From Selaginella moellendorffii (Eukaryota; Streptophyta; Lycopodiopsida; Selaginellales; Selaginellaceae): a stretch of 64,000 nucleotides of DNA. The stretch is taken from NCBI RefSeq assembly GCF_000143415.4, contig NW_003314270.1, positions 1,766,290-1,830,289 on the forward strand, read 5' to 3'. Position numbers and translations under genes: made by a program. Below, one piece after another: positions 34,014 to 46,071 of the stretch; position 1 is the first letter of the stretch, and each line of letters starts with the position of its first letter. The notes beneath the pieces were generated by a model. That model was not told the origin of the DNA and ran no database searches. It saw nothing but the letters and a program-made list of their open reading frames with translations.

Positions 34014-36763
34014 ATGGAGAAGTGGAGGGCTTTGGCGGTGGAGGCGGCGCTGTCCAGGGCGCATTCCTGGATTCTCTTCGCGGCCGTGCTCTTGATCGCC
34101 TCCTCTGCCCTCAGCATCCAATTCCGCCGCCTCGACTCCTCGCGGTGGAGCATCCAGCGGCTGGAGGAGGATTTTGTGGCCGGCCTCTCCAACGATTCCA
34201 TCAGCGGCTTCCTCCTGGAGCTCACGCGGGAGCCCCATGTCGCCGGGACGCCCCAGAATTTCCACACCGCGAGGTTTGTTTACGAGAGTTTCCAGGCGGC
34301 AGGGATTCAAACGCACTACGCGGATTTCGAGGTGCTACTCTCGTATCCACTCCAGCGATCGCTGTCGCTGCTCCTCCCGAACGGGTCGACGCTATCGCTG
34401 GGCCTGAAAGAGGAGGCCGTGGAGGGCGATCCTAGCACGAGCAATCCAGACGTGATTCCAACGTTTTTCCCCTATGTTCCATCTGGGACAGTGTGTGGAG
34501 AGGCCGTCTATGCAAACTATGGCCGTGCGCAGGACTTCGAAACTCTCAGGCAACGAGGGGTGGATGTCCGTGGTGCGGTGGTCCTTGCGAGGATTGGAAA
34601 GATCTTTCGAGGGGATATCGTCGCCAATGCGGCAGCAGCAGGGGCAGCGGCTGCGCTGGTGTTCTCGGATCCTTTCGACTACGCAAAGAATGGAACCGAG
34701 GGGTTTTATCCATCTTCGCAGTGGTTGCCACCCAGTGGTGTTCAGCGAGGATCGGTGCTTCTAACCTCCGGGGATATTCTTACTCCTGGATGGCCGAGCA
34801 CTCCGAATGCCGAGAGGGTGGACTTGTCCGAGACGAAGCTTCCAAAAATTCTAGCACTGCCGATCTCCGCACAGGATGCTTTGCCAATTCTTGCGGCTTT
34901 GGGTGGAGAAGTTGCTCCAGCGGACTGGCAAGGTGGTTTGCGGCTGCCAGAGTATCGGCTTGGTCGGGGTCCGGCAAAACTCAACTTCAGCTATGAAGTA
35001 GGCTGTTAAAGTAAAAAGAAAGAGCGCAAACAAGCAAGCCGAGGTGTGTGCAGGGAAATCTCACAGTGACGGCGATTAGAAATGTGATCGGGATGATCAA
35101 AGGCTCCGAAGAACCAGACAGGTTTACTCAGCTTGGAACGTTCTTTTTGACATTGCTTGTGTGGAGCTTTTACCAGGTACCTACTGGTTGGAAACCATCG
35201 AGATGCATGGACGTTTGGAGGAGCAGATCCGAGTAGTGGGACTGCTTGCCTACTTGAGGTAACTTTGACGTTCTTCTACTTTAATTCACTTTACGCTCTG
35301 GACATTCTTAGATTGCACGAGGGTTTGGAAAGTTTCTCAAGCAAGGTTGGCAGCCGAAACGAACACTCGTGTTTTGTAGCTGGGACGCGGAAGAATACGG
35401 CTTGGTTCGTAACTTGTTCGCCCTTGATCTTCTTGTGCTGAAAGTGGCCTCTTGGTTGACAGATCGGATCAACGGAGTGGGTTGAGCAGAATCTGGACAT
35501 GCTCACTGCTAGAGCAATCGCTTACATCAATGTAGATAGATCCGTGGGTGGTCCAAACTTTGATGGTTGTGGAACACCTCAGCTCGATAATCTACTCATG
35601 CAAGTCACTAAGAAGGTCTGGCCGACAAATCGATGCTAATTTTTACTTTTCTCGTGTTTTCCTCAGGTTAAAGATCCCAATTCAGTGTTCAAGAGCGTGT
35701 ATGATTCGTGGTGTGCTTTGAACAGAAATGCTACACCTGTGGTAAGCATAGCAAATGTTTTGTAAGCGATGCAAATGCTTTTCCATGTCTGAACAGATTG
35801 GCAGGCTTGGAGGCAGTAGGTCTGATTTTTCCTCTTTCCTTCACCGTGCCGGTATTCCTTCTTACGACTTGAGATATCAGACAAGTAAGGTGTGCAATTC
35901 GTAAATTATTTTGGCTTAGGTTGTTTGCAGGTTTTCCTGTGTATCACTCGTTATACGATGATTACAATTGGATGAAAGGTTTTGGCGATCCTCTGTTTCA
36001 GCGTCACGTTGCAAGTAAGTCCGTTCCTTATCTCTCGAGAGTGACCACATATAGTGTAATTCTGGCAGTGTCTGCGATATGGGGACTGCTTTCAATACAT
36101 TTTATAAATGACGATATTATTCCATTTGACTACAGTTCTTACGCAAGTGTGTTGGAGGTACGCAGTCGAGCTATTATTCGAGCTATTATTCGAAGAGAAG
36201 TTAAGCCTATGCAGTTCTAGGCCGATGTAAGGACCTTGAAAGGCCTCCTGCCAGAAGATATCGACGTTACACCATTACTCCGGGCGATTTCTGAGCTGCA
36301 GTCAGCTGCTAGGCAAATCAATGCGGAAGCCAGTGTAAGGAACAGGCTTTAAGAATCCGGGTGATGCTATGACCAGCGTTTTTGCCAGGTGCTTGCAACA
36401 AGCACGAGCACAAGCACACAGTCGTCTCTAAAGCGCAGATCCTTAAACGACCGGCTTATGCTAGCTGAGCGCTCATTCTTAGACCCAATGGGATTGGCAC
36501 AGGATCCTTCTAGTAAGCACTTGGTAAGCCCTTGCAAGATCAAGCTTTGAACCGTTTAGTGATTCGGCTGGCTGGAACAGATTTATGGACAAACAACAAG
36601 TGACCTCTACGGCTCGCAGTCTTTTCCAGGTATCAGCCTGGCACTGGCAAATGCATTGGCCAAGATGGACAAGAGCACCTCCAGTGTGCTGCAACACGAG
36701 ATCTGGAAAGTAGCGAGAGCCATCACAAATGCAGCTCGAGTGTTGTCCGACAATTTCCATTGA
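34014..36763 (+). CDS. glutamate carboxypeptidase II-like M28 peptidase (AMP1/NAALADase family)
   Basis: Twelve exons: 34014-34997, 35054-35121, 35177-35258, 35312-35404, 35463-35615, 35667-35741, 35797-35884, 35931-36014, 36069-36157, 36221-36334, 36389-36523, 36581-36763; phases agree and give 715 aa. The ATG at 34014 is used; the frame opens a little earlier without an ATG. It is a type II membrane protein: an N-terminal hydrophobic anchor (about residues 11-30), a PA domain, the M28 zinc peptidase domain and a TFR-type dimerisation domain. The two-zinc site is complete: His358 (NHRD), Asp368 (DPSSG), Glu405/Glu406 (AEEYGL), Asp434 (NVD) and His520 (YHSLYD). Plant AMP1/LAMP1 relatives are ER-associated and affect meristem size and cytokinin level; the substrate is unknown and that role is transferred from the family. 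It converges with the GDSL gene, stops 89 bases apart. Confidence 0.93.
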
Positions 36764-36852
36764 TCTTGGAAGTACATGTGAGCTTACATTTTATAAAGTA
36801 TATGTCTACCATTTTCTTTTTCTCTCTGTGTCACCACCAGAGAAGAGAGCTT

Positions 36853-38150
36853 TCAATGGAAGAGCTGTGCATTAGCTTGATCCAGCGCAACCTTTGCAAG
36901 GATTTTGTTCATGGCATCACTTGGATGGAAGCTGTCCCAGAAAACATACTTGGAAGCATCACGACAGGTACCAGGAGTGAGCTTGTTACAGAGAAGAGAC
37001 ACCGCAAGCCGTCCAACTCCACAGCAAGACGTTAAAGTGTGCTCAAAACCTGCTTAGCAACACAAGTAGTCTCCATTAGAAGCTATTCCAATGCTGCTCT
37101 CACTCACCATAACTTTCAGGCTGCTGGATCACTTTGGAGAAGATCGTGTAGACGTCAATGTAAGCAACTCTCAAGTCAGTCATACTTCCTCGTAGACGTT
37201 GTACGGATGATTCTAACGCTTGGTTGTGAAGACGAGCGTCCTGGTTCTCAAACTCGGAACACTTGAGTTGGCCCTTCCCGTAGAGCGTGACTTGTGACGG
37301 GATGCATCCCAGTGGTATAAGGCCTGCAATCGATATTCTTCGAGCGCCCAGTTGGTACATTTCCTGGAAAGTAGCATGGGGCTCATACACGAGAAGAAAG
37401 AGGTTTCAGGGTCATACCTTGACAAAGTTCTCGACAGAAAATATGAGAACTTGACGAAATGCATCCTTGGTATACTTTACCCGCAGTGCTGGATCGAAGT
37501 AATAGTTGTTGATGTAGTCATTGCTTCCGGAACTAAGAACAATAAACGCCTTGGAAAGGATGGACGCTGTTCTATTTTGGCCAGCAAGTTGTACGAGCTT
37601 CTGCTTGTAGTTCCGGAACCACGAAATTTGCCTAGGCAGGTTTGGTACGTTCTATCACAACAAAGTGAAAAAAATGAGCATGATTGCCAACTCAAGTTCT
37701 CAAGTTGACTTACGAGCAGTGCCGCCGTCTTCTCGTACAGACCAGAACCAGCTGTTGCAAAGTTAACACCTTGGATGATTTTGCTTCCCTTGGCCGAGGG
37801 ATCCAAGTACGGCGGAGGAAGTGGCAAACCAAGCAGGCTAGCTGCACCAAGGGAAAAATCTCAAAAGTTAGTGGCTGGGAGCGACAACAATCAAAATTTC
37901 TTTTCATACCCAGGTAGTCACTCGAAACGCGACCATTGGAAAATCGTCCGGTCGCCTTGTGGGAGTCGAAGTCTCTCCCATAAGGAGGGAAGTCGGCCCT
38001 CACAACCGTTCCAATGTAGTCATTGTTACCAGCATCCACCGACGAGTCTCCGAATACGTAAAGGGCGGGAACGAGCTGAGAAGCTCTTGACCGCGAGGAG
38101 AGAAGGCTGGCGATAAGTGACAGTGTTGCGAAGAAGCTTGCGGCAGACAT
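36853..38150 (-). CDS. GDSL esterase/lipase
   Basis: Five exons on the minus strand: 38150-37910, 37841-37714, 37651-37418, 37363-37108 and 37049-36853, giving 351 aa, the normal length. An N-terminal signal peptide (about residues 1-24) predicts secretion. The SGNH-hydrolase blocks are all present: [13 protein letters not shown] with Ser36 as nucleophile, the Gly block [10 protein letters not shown], the Asn block SSGSNDY and the catalytic DSFH with Asp325 and His328. Plant members hydrolyse esters of lipids, cutin monomers or cell-wall acyl groups; the substrate cannot be told from sequence. The five-exon structure is typical for the plant family. The FMO gene lies upstream on the same strand, 421 bases away; that spacer should hold the promoter. 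Confidence 0.95.
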
Positions 38151-38571
38151 GTCTTCCGAGACCAAGTCTCTGGCCACACAAGGAAGCTCATCATGTTCGT
38201 CCTTATAACTGCGTCCTTTTACTTTGCTTTCTGTTTTCTTTCTCGCAGTAGATCGATCGAGCAGTAAAACGTTGCTTTCCCTGTACCGTCTGGTGGTGGC
38301 ACACGGGTGGACGTATCAAAAACGGTGTTGGTTGAGTGAATGGTTTCCCCTGCATGTGAATAGACAAAGACGGTACTTACTTTAAAAGCCGGCCTTCCTT
38401 ATTCGAAAACAAAGCTTCACATTTCCTGTGCCCCTAATGAGTGGGACAGGGAATTCTTTCTTATCCTCTCCTCCTGACCACAACAGACCAGATGATGAGC
38501 TCACATTGTGTAATCAAGTGCTCCGGCAGAAAGAAAAACAAACAAACCTTTGCAAACCTCGGGCATGTTCT
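38151..38571 (-). promoter_or_regulatory. spacer between FMO and GDSL genes
   Basis: 421 bases between the FMO stop and the GDSL start, both on the minus strand. It must contain the FMO 3' UTR and the GDSL promoter. No specific element is called. Confidence 0.4.
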
Positions 38572-40450
38572 TCAATCAATGTAGTCCATGTTGGAGTACG
38601 GCGAGAGAAGTTCTTGCAGCCAGTTCTTCTTTCTTCTCGGATTCCAGCCAATGTCCCTGCACAGCTCGTCGCTGTGCCACGTCCTGGCCAACGCTACGCA
38701 TGCCCTGTCGAAGTACGGGGTCGACCACTTCATGTAGCGCACCCACTCGTTGGCACTCTTGCTCATTGTTTGAGAGTCGGGAAGTTTCACCTTTCCAGTT
38801 AGATAGTACGACAGCCAGCGAGCTCCCATCTCTGAAGCTCTCACATTTGAGACATCCTCCTGGTAACCCAGTATTGCCATCCCAGGAATTCGTGGGTGTA
38901 TCATCCCTCTGCAAATAAAAAACTATTAGAAACTGGAGCCGGGGAAACAAGAACGAACCTGTACAATGGAACTACACCGTCCGGTCCTTGCAAAACCTCT
39001 GCATATCTTTCGGGAAGAATAGCCTTGAGCTTGACTTCGCCCTCAAAGCCTGTGCAAAGCAGAACAACATCTGCTTTCAACTCGCGCTTGTTATCGAGCA
39101 TGACTCCAGTCGCTGTAAAGTGCCACTTTGGCGACTTGCAAAGCTTGAGACGACCCTCTTTCACGTAGTCCATGAAGTTGTCAGGTATTACCGATATCTT
39201 GCACGAAGAAAGTTGTTTATAAAATGGTATGCTGGGCAGTATCCCATACTTTGATAGCGAAAGCGTCCACCGGAGATAAACTTCCACCACTTTAGATGTA
39301 GCCCACTTCTGCTCAATTATTAGACATCGTAAGAGAACTAAAATGGTTTCTAGAAGCACAAATCTTACCAATGGCCAGAGGAGCGAGGTTAACAGGCTGG
39401 AAAAGAAACCTTGGCCTGGCTTGTGGTAGTACATCTCAGATAGCCTTGTTCCGAACAAATAGGCAATGTTCACTCCAAAAACGTCCCAATGCTGGACAAT
39501 CCAATGCGCTCTGCGAAACAAGAGCGTGCACGGTTTCCCTGCATGGCCGATCACAATTCGAAAAGGCAAGGAAAGAAACAAATCGAGACGTACCTTGATT
39601 CGCTTCAACCGCTTCTGCGGCAACGTCCAAAGCGGACTTTGAGAAGCCGACGACGACGACACTATTTCCGCGGAGAAGTTTCGAGGCATTCTCAGAGTCG
39701 AGGGCCGAGAATTCAGTCGAATGCAGCACTCTTCCCTTGAAGACGTCGGCACCTTGGCCAGGCGAGAAAGATGGGAGCCTTGGAACATCTCCAAAACGAC
39801 CAACGCACAATATCACGAAATCAAATTCCAGCGTCTGCGAACGAAGAGAAAATGCGATCAAAACTTTGGCCTCGCACACCAGAACAAAGTATCTGATCCA
39901 AGCAATAAATCTTTCGAGCAGCAAAATCAAGCACGAGATAGCGCTAGCAAAGAGCAAAACCTCCATCCAAGCTCACACGGGCAATTGGAAAATCTCACAA
40001 AATGCAGCAGAGATTTAGCTCCCTTACCTCGCGCGCCGCGCCGTCGCCATCGCCGCGCTCCACAAGAAGCTGCCATGGCCCGCGATCGCCATCGCGCCGG
40101 ATACCCACAACCCTAGAATCGAACCGGACACACTCCAAAACCCCAAATTTGGCGGCATAGCCGTGGAGGTAGTCGAGCACCTGGCCCCCTGTCGCGAACG
40201 CGGGCGTGCCCGGCGGCCACGGGAAATCCGAGAACTGGTACGCGACGCTGGGCGTCTGGAGCCGCGTGATGGCGACGCTGTTGCTCCGCCACACCCCGCC
40301 AATGTGGGACGAGCCCTCCAGCACAGTGGGCCGAATTCCTCGCTTGAGCAAATGCCGGCAAGCGCACAGCCCCGACACCCCGGCCCCGACGACGCACACC
40401 CTCGCCGCCGCTGGCGAGAACTCCAGATCGAAGCCCAGATCGTCCCCCAT
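38572..40450 (-). CDS. flavin-containing monooxygenase (plant FMO1-like)
   Basis: Five exons: 40450-40028, 39834-39594, 39538-39369, 39308-38959 and 38908-38572, in phase, 506 aa. ATG 40450 is the first ATG of the frame. FAD-binding GxGxxG in VVGAGVSGL (about residues 20-28); FMO signature FxGxxxHS in FKGRVLHSTEF (from residue 173); NADPH-binding VVVVGFSKSA (about 200-209); and the ATG-type block near CTGF. Plant FMO1-clade enzymes N-hydroxylate small amines, in Arabidopsis pipecolate to N-hydroxypipecolate for systemic acquired resistance; YUCCAs are a sister group acting in auxin synthesis. The long insert between the NADP site and CTGF speaks for the FMO1-like clade. The substrate is not predictable. 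Confidence 0.92.
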
Positions 40451-41459
40451 CGCTGGACCGATCGACCGTTCCACCAGTGAAAATAATTGGCGCTAAAGGT
40501 CAACACTAACCAAGAACCCTAATTTCTCCCCCTATGCTCTATCCATGTACGAGGCATGGAGAGCGTGTAACCCAATGTCGCGATCGAAATTTATTTGATC
40601 TTCACCATTGTATATTACAAGGTTATAGTTCTAGTCTGTCGCTGCGCTGTATGAATCGTACCATAGACACCAGGGGGGTGTAAATGATCCGCTCGCCACC
40701 ATTGACATTCATGGCCACACAAAGAATATTCCTTACGTATATTTTGACCTAATGTTTCTAACTGTTTGGTTTGGACAAATCATGTCCCAACAGAGGAACA
40801 TCCGGCGGAATCTTGGCACACGCGCAATGTAAAAATTCCACCACTGTTTCTTTCATTCGTTTGCGCGGAATCTTGGTTGGATGAGCCAAAGCCAAGTGTG
40901 TGCGCGAGATTTTCTTGCGCCAAAACCCCACCCCCCAAAATCTCGGCCTTTTTTCCTTACCTTTAATTTTTCGTCTTTCTTTTGTGCAAGAGAGTAGCGG
41001 CGGCCATGATTCCAATCCCGCCCTCGAGTAGTAGTGTGCGACAACAAGCAGCCACCAGCAAGGGCAGGCTTCCACAGGCTTTTGCTTTTCTCCCCTCTTC
41101 TTGCTGCTTTACTGCCCCTTTCCTCGCTCTTTGATCCTCTCCCTCCTTTCGCCCTCTTTCATCTCTGGCGCCGCGCGTCCCTTTGATCCGGGCCTGGCTG
41201 ATGGATCCCGCCCAGCCGCTCCTGGATCCTGCGGCGGCACCGATCTGGATCGCGGAATTCGCGATCACGAGCGCGCGCCGTGCGCATTCCCTGGTGGATC
41301 GATCGCCTTGTAGCTCGTAGCGAGCAGGGCAGATCCGTGAGTCCTCGGCATTGGGTCGCCGAATTGCCGCGCAAGGCAGGACTTTGGCGCATGGATCCGG
41401 AGAATTTGGAGCGCCCCAATCGGTCGTAAGCAGGGGGGTGACATAGGCGAAGCTAAGCT
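40451..41459. promoter_or_regulatory. divergent promoter region, FMO (-) and RLCK (+)
   Basis: About 1 kb between two start codons facing away from each other. The part from about 41090 to 41459 is C/T-rich, like a plant 5' UTR, and leads into the kinase ATG. No open frame is convincing. Confidence 0.5.
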
Positions 41460-43503
41460 ATGGAAGGAACGCTAAGCAGCGAGCTCTCGCGAGGGACATT
41501 TGTATTCGGCCTCCACCTCTGGGTTCTCATCTGCATTGGCGTGGGCGCCATCATCCTCCTCATCCTCCTCGCGCTCATCATCTGGCTCACCTCTCGATCC
41601 TCGTCCGGCAGCCACAACTCCTACGAGAAATTCAGCTGCTGCTCCTCGTCGCAATCGCTGCCCACCACGATCCAGCAGCAGCGGAAATCGTCGGGCATCC
41701 CCATCGTCACGAAAGAGATCCAGGAAGTGGTGATCGTCCCACCCTACGCGCTCCACCATAGCCCGTATCACAAAGGAGCCCCGCTGGACAAGGTCGCGAG
41801 GTCGATTCCCGGGGACGACGCCCCCCCAAAGAGCACCCCTACGCGCAGCTCTAGCGGGAGTAGTAGCAATAGGAGCGCCTTCTATGGCGAGCAGCCGCCG
41901 CCCCAGCCCCAGCCCCAGCCCAAGGAGATGGTCCAGCTGGGATGGGGGCGATGGTACAGCCTCAAGGAGCTCGATCTGGCCACCAATGGCTTCTGCGAGG
42001 ACTCCAAGATCGGCGAGGGCGGCTATGGCGTCGTGTTTAAGGGATTTCTCCCCGATGGCAGCGTCGTCGCGGTCAAGAATCTACTCAACAACACGTAAGT
42101 CTCTCTCTCTTTCTCTCTCGCTCGGATTGGATTTGCTTGCGCTCTGGCATTCTTGCGATCTATGGCGTTCTTGTGATCCATGGCATTCCTGTGATCCATG
42201 GCATTCTTGCGATCTATGCCAAGTCCTTGATCTTTTGTAAAACGATCTTTCCATCTTTTTTGCTCGCAGCGGCCAGGCCGAGAAAGAGTTTAGGGTGGAA
42301 GTGGAAGCGATTGGAAAGGTGCGTCACAAGAATCTGGTCAGGTTGCTTGGCTACTGCGCCGAGAGCTGCTATAGGTGAGGATCTCTAAAGTTCCAGCCCG
42401 ATTTTAATCTTGTTCTTCGCGATTGTACCAGGATGCTCGTCTACGAATACGTGGACAATGGAAACCTAGAGGACTGGCTCCATGGCTTTTCATCACAGAC
42501 TCAAGCTTTCCCGTGGGAGGCACGAATGAAGATTGCTCTTGGCACTGCAAAAGCGTAAGTTTCCTTGGTGTGGACGAAAGAAACCATCAAATTCTTTTGT
42601 TTTCTTTTTACCTTGCGTCTTCTTTACAGGCTGACATACTTGCATGAAGCTTTGGAGCCCAAGGTGGTTCATCGGGATATCAAAGCAAGCAACATTCTTG
42701 TGGAGGGGGACTGGAACGCGAAGATATCTGACTTTGGCCTCGCAAAGCTTCTGGGATCGGAGAAAAGTCATGTCACAACCCGAGTGATGGGAACGTTTGG
42801 GTAAGCAAGCAAATCGAAACTCCAGATGCTTACATTCTTTTTGTTTTTCCCTTTTTTCTCGTCACAGATACGTTGCTCCCGAGTACGCAAGCACGGGCTT
42901 GCTCAACGAGAGGAGCGACGTCTATAGTTTTGGAGTCCTGCTCATGGAACTCATAACCGGAAGGGACCCTGTCGATTACAGCAGGCCACCCGGAGAGGTA
43001 CGTGTCGCTCGGCTTGGCATTTGTATTCACTGTGGAAACTTTGATCTTATCATTCAGGTGAATTTGGTGGACTGGCTCAAAGTCATGGTGGCAAACAGGC
43101 ACTCGGAAGATGTTGCCGATCCGAGGTTGCAAGTAAAGCCCACTCCACGGATTTTAAAAAAGGCGTTGCTGGTCGCAATCCGCTGCGTGGATCCTGACTC
43201 GCTGAGGAGGCCCAAGATGGGACACGTCGTTCACATGCTCGAGGCAGACGAGCTTCCATACCGCCAAGTAAGTTCGCTCACAGTTCTCACAACTTACCCG
43301 ATCATGTTTTACTTTTTCTCCTTTTGTTCCAGGAGAAAGCCCAAAGCGAGAAGCGATCGACGTTTGGAAATTCTCCCCACCATCACCAGGCACCCACAAA
43401 ACCAGCGCCACTCTCCAGAAGGGCCGATGGCAAGGAGAACGAAGTGAATGGCGGTGACAAGCACGCCATCTACAAGCAAAACTGGAAGAAGTACGAGGTG
43501 TAG
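41460..43503 (+). CDS. membrane-anchored receptor-like cytoplasmic kinase (RLCK-V type)
   Basis: Seven exons: 41460-42094, 42270-42374, 42432-42554, 42630-42800, 42868-42997, 43058-43267, 43333-43503; 514 aa. There is no signal peptide or ectodomain; one transmembrane helix (about residues 20-43) is followed by a Ser/Pro/Gln-rich linker and a Ser/Thr kinase domain. Kinase features are intact: glycine loop GEGGYG (185-190), Lys206 in VAVK, catalytic HRD Asp304 with Lys306, DFG at 322-324 and a [10 protein letters not shown] activation segment, so it should be active. This layout matches Arabidopsis kinases such as At1g01540/At4g02630, whose roles are poorly known. The C-terminal tail after the kinase domain is basic and His/Pro-rich. 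Confidence 0.93.
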
Positions 43504-43991
43504 AGGAGGATCCGGGAGAAATAAGCGTGGAAGTGAAGTAAAAGCTGGAGAAGGAAGAGTTTCTTTTTTTTTTTGGTGCTGGTGTTTTCATTTTGTTAGA
43601 GCTCTTGCAGCTTACAGCGCAAGTCAAGCAACTCCGTGGCAATGTGGATTTATGTGGATTTGGTGGGGCTGCCAGTGCGAAGAAGAAGAGCAAAAGAGAG
43701 AAACACATGGTGTCACAGATGAGGACGAGCGGAGGTCCCTGTCCTTGACTGGAAAGCTTTCTCTTGGAGGCGAGAGATCAGCAGTGTTGACAGTTGGGAT
43801 TTCAGTCAATGCTCCATCCAAATAGCTGTTCTACCGAATGCATATCTGTACTAGAAAATCAAGGGGAAATTTCTCTTTTCCTGATCTTTTGTTTTGTGTA
43901 GATGTTGATCCCCTTATCGATGCGTTCCGTGCTAGACGAAGGCGATCGGAGAAATAGAGAGGGCACGTCTCCGACCAAACAAAAGTAAATT
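43504..43991. other. 3' flank of the kinase gene
   Basis: Probably the kinase 3' UTR (about 43504-43870) and spacer. Nothing else is seen. Confidence 0.5.
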
Positions 43992-44408
43992 TCAAATCAT
44001 GAGTCTAGCAAAAGCTGAGATGTTCTTCCTGCTTGTTAGCGAGTCCAAAGTCTCAACGCCATCCACAATGAACGTGAAGTCCTCCCCCAAGGACTTCCGC
44101 ATCTCCAGAAAAGCCTTGAGCGAAGGGAGATCCCTGACATTGTCGTCGATCTCAGCTGTGACGTTGGGCTTCTCCGCAAACGAAAACTTGAGCGCATCAA
44201 CAGACCACGTAAAGAGGCAAGTTCTAGCTCGTTTCATGTTCCATATGCATACCACTGTGGTCTCCACCGGAGCCACGGTGCAGAGTAGAGAGGCGAATGC
44301 CCTCAGCCTGCAAGACTTGCCATCGCCCTTGGGACCGACTACCTGTCTGGGGGAATCCACATTTGGGCAAGAAGCTTCAAGTCGGGCATGCCCGCGGTTC
44401 CAAAGTGC
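43992..44408 (-). pseudogene. fragment of a P-loop NTPase-like protein
   Basis: Open for 139 codons between stops, with no convincing start codon: the frame runs ALWNRGHARLEASC before the Walker A-like VVGPKGDGKS. Later come the segment LKAFLEMRKSLG and FTFIVDGVETLD, a plausible Walker B strand (hydrophobic run ending in Asp). The spacing between the two is short for a full NTPase and the C-terminus ends soon after. I do not recognise the family; large P-loop families of the Crinkler/NTPase kind are one possibility. Without start or flanking exons it looks like a gene relic. Confidence 0.4.
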
Positions 44409-44411
44409 CTA

Positions 44412-45028
44412 TGCCAAATCCCGCTGCTCCGTCACAATTTGAGCTCTAATTTTGAACCCTAAACTAGTCAATGGTCAGTCTTTAAAGACCTTTTTTGACC
44501 TCTTTTGACTAACAGGGAGTCGTTGATGGATGTTATTAGCGGCTACAAGGTTGTTTTTGGAGTCTCACCTAAGGCTATGCACTAGAGGGAAGAATACGCA
44601 TTTTTTTGAGTTAAAATCCAACTGTCAACACTACTAGGAAGAACAAGGACCTCAGCTTGTCCTCTTTTGTGTAGCACCATACGTTCCTTGCAACCCCAAA
44701 CATAAAAGACCAACACAAAAAATAGGTTAATTTATGAGCATATGCTCAATTGATGATATGGCAAGGCTCTTAAACTATACGGGTTATCAGCAACAACAGC
44801 ACCTAGAACTGAGGCATGGTGCATAAAAGTCCGCAATTGTTCCTGCAAGACAATTCACGCAATAGCTGTTCTAATTACAGTTTTTTATTAAGGCAAAGAT
44901 TAAATACCTTTAATCATGTGTTATTAAACTATTTTAATTTAGATCAAAATCAAACTAAGCCATATTTCCTTTTTTAGGTACAGAAACTTTAATTAAATAT
45001 AAATTATTTTAATTCTTAACATAAACCT
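44412..45028. other. spacer, no gene recognised
   Basis: Becomes strongly AT-rich from about 44870. No supported feature. Confidence 0.4.
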
Positions 45029-45552
45029 TTAGTATATAATTTCCAAAGATCCAAATACTTTACCATTTGGAGAAATTAAGAAATCTCCTATTAAAATTGT
45101 TGATGGACTTATTAATGTACTAGACTTAAGATAGCATAAAAAGAAACAAAAGAATCTCAAAGATGAATATAGAGAGCATTAATATATGGAGTTAAAAGCC
45201 TATCAAACCCCATAATTAAATTTGAACCTGATGATGTTGTTGGTGTTTTAGATGTAGAGCATTGAGGTTTAGCTTCCATAAATATTTTAACAATACCACA
45301 AGAAACACTAACTGAATCTCCATCTGAATAAGTATAAGAATAATCCTTTTCTTTATAATTAATTTTATCAATTAGTTCCTTGATTGCACCAACCACTCTT
45401 GCCATTTCATGTGAATTTAGCACTTTAAAATTACCAAATTTTGGTTCATATTTACTAAGTGATGGTGGTGAATTTGGTGATGCACTAGAAATTTAAGTTA
45501 GTATTAATATTATAGATAAAAGAAACAATATATAAAATTTTACTTGTTCCAT
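45029..45552 (-). pseudogene. decayed paralogue of the secreted lectin-like gene at 61.8-62.6 kb
   Basis: The ATG at 45552 starts a hydrophobic signal peptide that meets an in-frame TAA at codon 20 (45495-45493). After it the frame continues with KYEPKFGNFKVLN, INYKEKDYSYTYSDGDS, VSCGIVKIFMEAKPQC and NLIMGFDRLLTPYI, clearly matching KFGKFNVLN, IDYKKKDY, VSCGIVKIIMKSK and NLIQGFERLINPFI of the intact copy. The middle (about 30 residues) is deleted, and the homology resumes in another frame with CYLKSSTLISPSTILIGDFL. Early stop plus deletion with frameshift means it is dead. The bulb-lectin part is lost after about 10 further residues. Confidence 0.85.
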
Positions 45553-46071
45553 GTTCAAATTATCAAATAGCTGAAAAACTAATGGGAATAAGGAGCAATA
45601 GAAGATTCTAAATTGCATTACCAGTAATTTTTTTTTATTATATAATTAGAGAACCCTCTTATATTGTAGTATGAGTAGTATAAAGTGAAAATGATTTATA
45701 TATTTTTAATATAAGTATTTTTATATACTCAACTATTGCTATTAGTAGAATGAATACACTGACACTAGATTACAGTTAATCAGACACTATGATTTTAAGC
45801 TACTAATAAATAAGTTATATATTCATCTTCTAGCTAAAGCGAAACTAATGAATATTTCCTTTGTGTTTACCACACTAATTTAGTATAATAATCGAGAAGA
45901 GTGGATGCTGCTGTAATTTCTTATTTTTGTCAAATTTGTAAGTTTTGTGATGGACAAAGAGAATCAAGGATTGCTGCAACGCACTGAACTATAACGAAAG
46001 CTGCATACTTGTTGTCACTAAAATCCAGCTCCCACAGTTACTATCAAAACATTATTCAAACTCCTAAACTG
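45553..46071. other. AT-rich spacer
   Basis: No gene seen; the last part probably holds the 3' UTR of the CX9C gene. Confidence 0.4.

Noticed and set aside
38151-38177. Longer N-terminus for the GDSL lipase
   Set aside because: It would start with GTG; ATG 38150 gives a proper signal peptide.
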